Assembly: GCA_905221605.1 (NCBI GenBank)
Contig: CAJNDS010001258.1
Coordinates: forward strand, 469,720-487,219
Length of the DNA stretch: 17,500 bases
Direction: 5' to 3'
Origin: Symbiodinium natans
Lineage: Eukaryota; Sar; Dinophyceae; Suessiales; Symbiodiniaceae
Under the pieces are notes generated by a model. The model had not been told where the DNA came from. It saw only the letters and a program-made list of their open reading frames with translations, and searched no databases. The position numbers and the translations under genes are program-made. Each line of letters opens with the position of its first letter. The stretch's first letter is position 1. This document shows, in pieces, positions 14,925-17,500 of the stretch.

Positions 14925-15030
14925 ATTTCGGGGTTTCAGGGTTTGGCATTTAGGGGTGTATAGGGATTAGGGTTTAGGGGTTTAGGGGTTTAGGGGTTTA
15001 GGGGTGTAGGGGTGTAGGGGTGCAGGGGTT
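14925..15030 (+). repeat. TTTAGGGG-type block
   Basis: Decayed units, then an 8-bp TTTAGGGG/TGTAGGGG run at 14975-15026. It is the sense counterpart of the 8-bp unit seen at 5545-6085. Confidence 0.92.
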
Positions 15031-15035
15031 AAGGA

Positions 15036-15340
15036 ATGAACTCCTCTTGTGGTTTCCGTAGTTCAGTGCTAGGAGGCTCCCCCCTGATGTACGGCTCGCC
15101 CTAAGCCTTAAAGCATAAGTTCGGACTTGCTTAGAACCCACTCCCTAAACCCTAAACTCTGCATGAGGGTTTTGGGTTCCTGAACCCTTTGTCCTTCAAC
15201 CCTAAACCCTAAACCCCAAACCCCAAGCCCTAAACCTTAAGCCCTAAACCCTAAACCCTAAACGGGTTTGTGTTGGGGGGGGGTCAAGCCAGCCAGCTGA
15301 GGACTGGGTGCCTACTATCGACATCTCCGACCTGATGTGA
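15036..15340 (+). CDS. candidate two-exon small ORF J (34 aa), unknown
   Basis: ATG 15036 reads MNSSCGFRSSVLGGSPL and reaches donor-like GTACGG at 15089 in phase 2. Exon 15289-15340 (acceptor GGGTCAAG) reads QPAEDWVPTIDISDLM and stops at TGA 15338. The intron would hold a CCCTAAA array and a G9 run. The second exon has clearly G/C-rich third positions and looks the more real of the two; it may belong to a longer gene whose other exons I did not find. Confidence 0.3.
15140..15263 (-). repeat. CCCTAAA block, decayed
   Basis: Two clusters (15140-15160 and 15198-15263) are separated by unique sequence. Confidence 0.9.
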
Positions 15341-15393
15341 TAAGGAGGTTAACACAAGGCCGGTGCGACGCAGGAATGGGCTGAAACAGCATG

Positions 15394-15510
15394 GCAGGGT
15401 TTAGGGTTTAGGGTTCAGGGTTCAGGGTTTAGGGTTTAGGGTTTAGAGTTTAGGGTTCAGGGTTCAGGGTTCAGCGTTTAGGCTTTAGGGTTTAGGGTTT
15501 AGGGTTTGGT
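15394..15510 (+). repeat. TTTAGGG/TTCAGGG block
   Basis: About sixteen units with paired TTCAGGG variants. Confidence 0.94.
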
Positions 15511-15518
15511 GTCTGAGT

Positions 15519-15671
15519 ATGGATTACAGCGCCCAGAGGGTTGAACGTAGCTTCTTTCGCATCTTCATCTTCAATCGCAGCAGCTCCTCAAAATTCACTG
15601 AAAGTTCAGCCCACAAGGCACCAAGATGTAAACTTCAGGGGCTCCTGGACCTTATAGCCCTAACGCCCTAA
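15519..15671 (+). CDS. candidate ORF K (50 codons), unknown
   Basis: ATG 15519 reads MDYSAQRVERSFFRIFIFNR onward and stops at TAA 15669, with G/C-rich third positions in its first half. A second + strand frame from the acceptor-like GGATTACAG (15528) is open for about 44 codons, stops at TAG 15656, and joins in phase with a candidate exon at 15359-15398 (AGATQEWAETAWQ). The two readings exclude each other and I cannot decide between them. Confidence 0.25.
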   Translation: MDYSAQRVERSFFRIFIFNRSSSSKFTESSAHKAPRCKLQGLLDLIALTP

Positions 15672-15726
15672 AAGCCCTGAAGCCCTCAAGCTTAAGCCCT
15701 AAAACCCTGAAACCCAAAACCCCGAA

Positions 15727-15744
15727 CCCCCCCCCCCCCCCCCC
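15727..15744. repeat. homopolymer C18
   Basis: C18 lies between a decayed CCCTAAA block (15655-15726) and a 14-bp unique stretch before the next TTTAGGG array. Confidence 0.96.
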
Positions 15745-15757
15745 GGAAGGACGTCCA

Positions 15758-15861
15758 CGGTTTAGGGTTTAGGGTTTAGGGTTTAGGGTTTAGGGTTTAG
15801 GGTTTAGGGTTTAGGGTTTAGGGTTTAGGGTTTAGGGTTTAGGGTTTAGGGTTTAGGGTTC
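15758..15861 (+). repeat. TTTAGGG array, about 14 units
   Basis: Perfect, starting GTTTAGGG. Confidence 0.97.
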
Positions 15862-15864
15862 TAG

Positions 15865-16307
15865 ACCGCTTCAGGATGTTGAACCTCTTCTTGGAGCCCC
15901 AAGGTTTGGGGCTACGGGCCCATGGTCGTTTGCTAAACCCCAAGCCCCAAACCCTAGATAAAACCCTAAACCCGAAGCCCTAAACCCTAAACCCTAAACC
16001 CGAAACCCTAAACCCTAAACTCATCTAGGTTCGGGGAATCGAAGGGGTTTCATGTGGGCAGGTGCAGAGCGGGGCGGCTCTCTGAGTTGCTACCAAGCGC
16101 CACATTCGGCCCTTCGATATTACATGACTTCGTGTTTAGGGTTCAGGGTTTCGGGTTTAGGGTTTAGGGCTTAGGGTTTAGGGTTTAGGGTTTAGGGCTT
16201 AGGGTAGGGTTTAGGGTTTAGGGTTTAGGGAGTCGGGTTTCGGGTCTCGGGTTTCGGGGTGAGGGCCCGAGAGAGGAGCCTCACCGATCTTGCCCACTTA
16301 TGTCGAT
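15865..16307 (+). CDS. candidate internal exons of gene L, unknown
   Basis: Segments 15865-15903 (after GTTCTAG; reads RFRMLNLFLEPQ, donor GTTTGG), 16068-16131 (acceptor GTGCAG; RGGSLSCYQAPHSALRYYM, donor GTGTTT) and 16272-16307 (acceptor CCCGAG; donor GTTTAG) join in consistent phases (1, 2). Both introns hold telomere blocks, the first antisense and the second sense. The first segment has strongly G/C-rich third positions. Neither start nor stop is identified, and the third segment is short and open in several frames. Confidence 0.28.
15935..16020 (-). repeat. CCCTAAA block with CCCGAAA/CCCGAAG variants
   Basis: About eleven units inside the candidate intron 15904-16067. Confidence 0.93.
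16132..16258 (+). repeat. TTTAGGG block
   Basis: Mostly perfect, with a TCGGGTTTCGGG run at the right end. Confidence 0.94.
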
Positions 16308-16329
16308 GTTTAGGGGTATATGGGGGCCC

Positions 16330-16432
16330 TAACATAAACCCCAAATAGTAGGATTCCCTTATAGTTACACCCTAAACCACAAACCCCAAACCCCAAACCC
16401 CAAACCCCAAATCCCAAACCCTAAACCCTAAG
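16330..16432 (-). repeat. CCCCAAA/CCCTAAA block
   Basis: A decayed left part precedes five CCCCAAA units and two CCCTAAA units. Confidence 0.9.
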
Positions 16433-16489
16433 ATCGGAAGCCCCCAGATTGTTCAGGAAGATCTTTCGGGAGCTTCCCCTGGGCTTGGT

Positions 16490-16890
16490 TCGGGCTTCGG
16501 GCTTCGGGGTTCGGGGTTTAGGGTTTAGGGTTCAGGGTTTAGGGTTACAAGAAAGGTCGACCCTAAACACTAAAACCTAAGCCCTAGGCCCTAAACCCTA
16601 AACCCTTCGAGGGCCAAGTTAATGGCAACAAGGGGGCTTAGGGCAGGTGATGGCTTAGGGTTCAGGGTTCAGGGTTTTCGGGGCGTTGAGGGCACCACTA
16701 AACACTTCACCCACACCGTTTGTACTGTCCAAACACCCTAAACCCTAAACCCTATTTAACCCTAAACCCTAACCCTGTTGATGATAGCTGAAACCAAGCA
16801 TAGGGTATATAGGAATCCAAGAGCTAAACGCTAATTCACCCTGCACGAGAGCCCCTAAACCCTGAAGCCTAAACCCTAAACCCTAACCAC
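16490..16890. repeat. cluster of small alternating telomere blocks
   Basis: Sense 16490-16550, antisense 16561-16608, sense 16650-16682, antisense 16733-16785, antisense 16853-16890, separated by 10-70 bp of unique DNA. Short + strand readings occur between them (for example MIAETKHR from 16786), but they are too short to call. Confidence 0.85.
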
Positions 16891-16891
16891 T

Positions 16892-16960
16892 GTCAACAAA
16901 AGGCATCCCCGGAAGGGCTTGGCAAACGCCGTGTGGGTGCTAGGGCTTTTGGCCCAGTAG
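16892..16960 (+). CDS. candidate exon, unknown
   Basis: The + strand reads VNKRHPRKGLANAVWVLGLL to a TAG at 16958, with G/C-rich third positions. It may instead leave at a GTAGGG donor (16957). The minus strand is open across 16876-17106, so the strand is uncertain. Confidence 0.2.
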   Translation, partial: VNKRHPRKGLANAVWVLGLLAQ

Positions 16961-17041
16961 GGACGTGGAGGTTGACCTAAATTTCGGGACCTTTTGGCTT
17001 CTCTTACACCTAAACCCGAACCCCCATGTACTTTAGGGTAG

Positions 17042-17179
17042 CATCCAGGGCCTCGAATCTTGATCAACCCCGCGTACGTGGACGATGTTCGAACTTTTGA
17101 CGACATCGGGTATGCGGCGAATCAGCTGGGGTCTGACTCTGTGTGTATTGAGGCTGGGGTTAAGGAGTTCGTGGGTTAG
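17042..17179 (+). CDS. candidate terminal exon M, unknown but protein-like
   Basis: After TTTAGGGTAG the + strand is open for 45 codons to TAG 17177 and reads PRILINPAYVDDVRTFDD, then GYAANQLGSDSVCIEAGVK, ending EFVG. The composition (acidic, balanced hydrophobics, no repeat-derived words) is the most convincing single-exon protein sequence in the window and needs no splicing to be read. The acceptor could be GTAG (17041) or CATCCAG (17048). I recognise no family. Confidence 0.4.
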   Translation, partial: HPGPRILINPAYVDDVRTFDDIGYAANQLGSDSVCIEAGVKEFVG

Positions 17180-17217
17180 AGAAACCCCAGGTCTGCAAAC
17201 ACTTCCCTAGTGTTCCC

Positions 17218-17268
17218 TAGACCCTGAACTCTAAACCCTAAACCCGAAACCCTAAACCCTAAACCCTA
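17218..17268 (-). repeat. CCCTAAA block between two similar unique words
   Basis: About seven units. The words GTCTGCAAACACTTCC (about 17192) and GCCTGCAAACGCTTCC (about 17271) flank it, a probable short duplication. Confidence 0.9.
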
Positions 17269-17303
17269 GGCCTGCAAACGCTTCCACAGTTACAGTTCCA
17301 CAG

Positions 17304-17363
17304 AGGCTTCCACCTTTTACCCGTATCGTGAGATCCCGCGAAGGGCTCCCACAAAAAACAGAA
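17304..17363 (+). CDS. candidate exon, unknown
   Basis: After the acceptor-like CAGTTCCACAG the + strand reads LPPFTRIVRSREGLPQKTE to a TAA, or it can leave at a GTGAGA donor. Short and unsupported by a neighbour. Confidence 0.18.
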
Positions 17364-17384
17364 TAACAGACAAGTTTAGGGAGA

Positions 17385-17455
17385 CAGGTTTAGGGTTTAG
17401 GGTTTAGGGGTTAGGAGTTAGGGTTCAGGTTTAGGGTTCAGGGTTCAGGGTTTAG
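17385..17455 (+). repeat. TTTAGGG/TTCAGGG block
   Basis: About nine units with TTAGGAG and TTCAGGG variants at the right edge of the window. Confidence 0.93.
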
Positions 17456-17500
17456 GTCTACTTGAAGGTTCACGGGTAGTTAAGGAAGCGGAGCTCTAAG

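Noticed and set aside
1-17500. A true chromosome end or subtelomere tip
   Set aside because: Blocks occur in both orientations, are separated by unique DNA throughout, and no block runs to a window edge as a terminal array. A subtelomeric position cannot be excluded, but the sequence does not show it.

Overview
The window looks like nuclear DNA of a protist alga with an Arabidopsis-type telomere unit (TTTAGGG). A dinoflagellate is my first guess. The reasons are the telomere type, the many short candidate exons with G/C-rich third codon positions, candidate genes that can all be read on the + strand, and a possible GC-AG intron. A chromerid, cryptophyte or other TTTAGGG lineage is not excluded. 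There is nothing bacterial: no operons, ribosome-binding sites, tRNA, rRNA, CRISPR or insertion sequence was recognised.

The dominant feature is about 60 blocks of telomere-like repeat in both orientations (TTTAGGG and CCCTAAA). They run from perfect arrays of more than 20 units to heavily decayed remnants. They are not a chromosome end, because 50-250 bp of unique sequence separates nearly every pair of blocks over the whole 17.5 kb. Other sequence comprises homopolymer C/G tracts (several 17-18 bp long), one 140-bp C/CT-rich tract, two AT-rich islands (4790-5048 and 10868-11100), and a 70-bp tandem duplication near the left end.

My main interpretation is that many unique segments are short exons and the telomere-like blocks lie inside the introns between them. 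Joining neighbours at GT-AG-like sites often keeps the reading frame. The best chain is 8083-9704 (nine exons, about 212 codons, stop TAG). Others are 327-1976, 2840-4678, 5409-6462, 12077-12442, 12935-13227, 13427-13966, 14123-14640, 15036-15340 and 15865-16307, plus a terminal exon at 17042-17179. No product could be assigned to a known family, so functions are left blank. Long stretches without a convincing exon are 4790-5300, 5500-6085, 9705-11200 and 11390-11960.

Limits: segments of 60-150 bp with few stops are often open in more than one frame and on both strands, and splice choices were made by eye. Each exon chain is therefore a hypothesis to test against RNA. The repeat, homopolymer and AT-island calls are direct observations.
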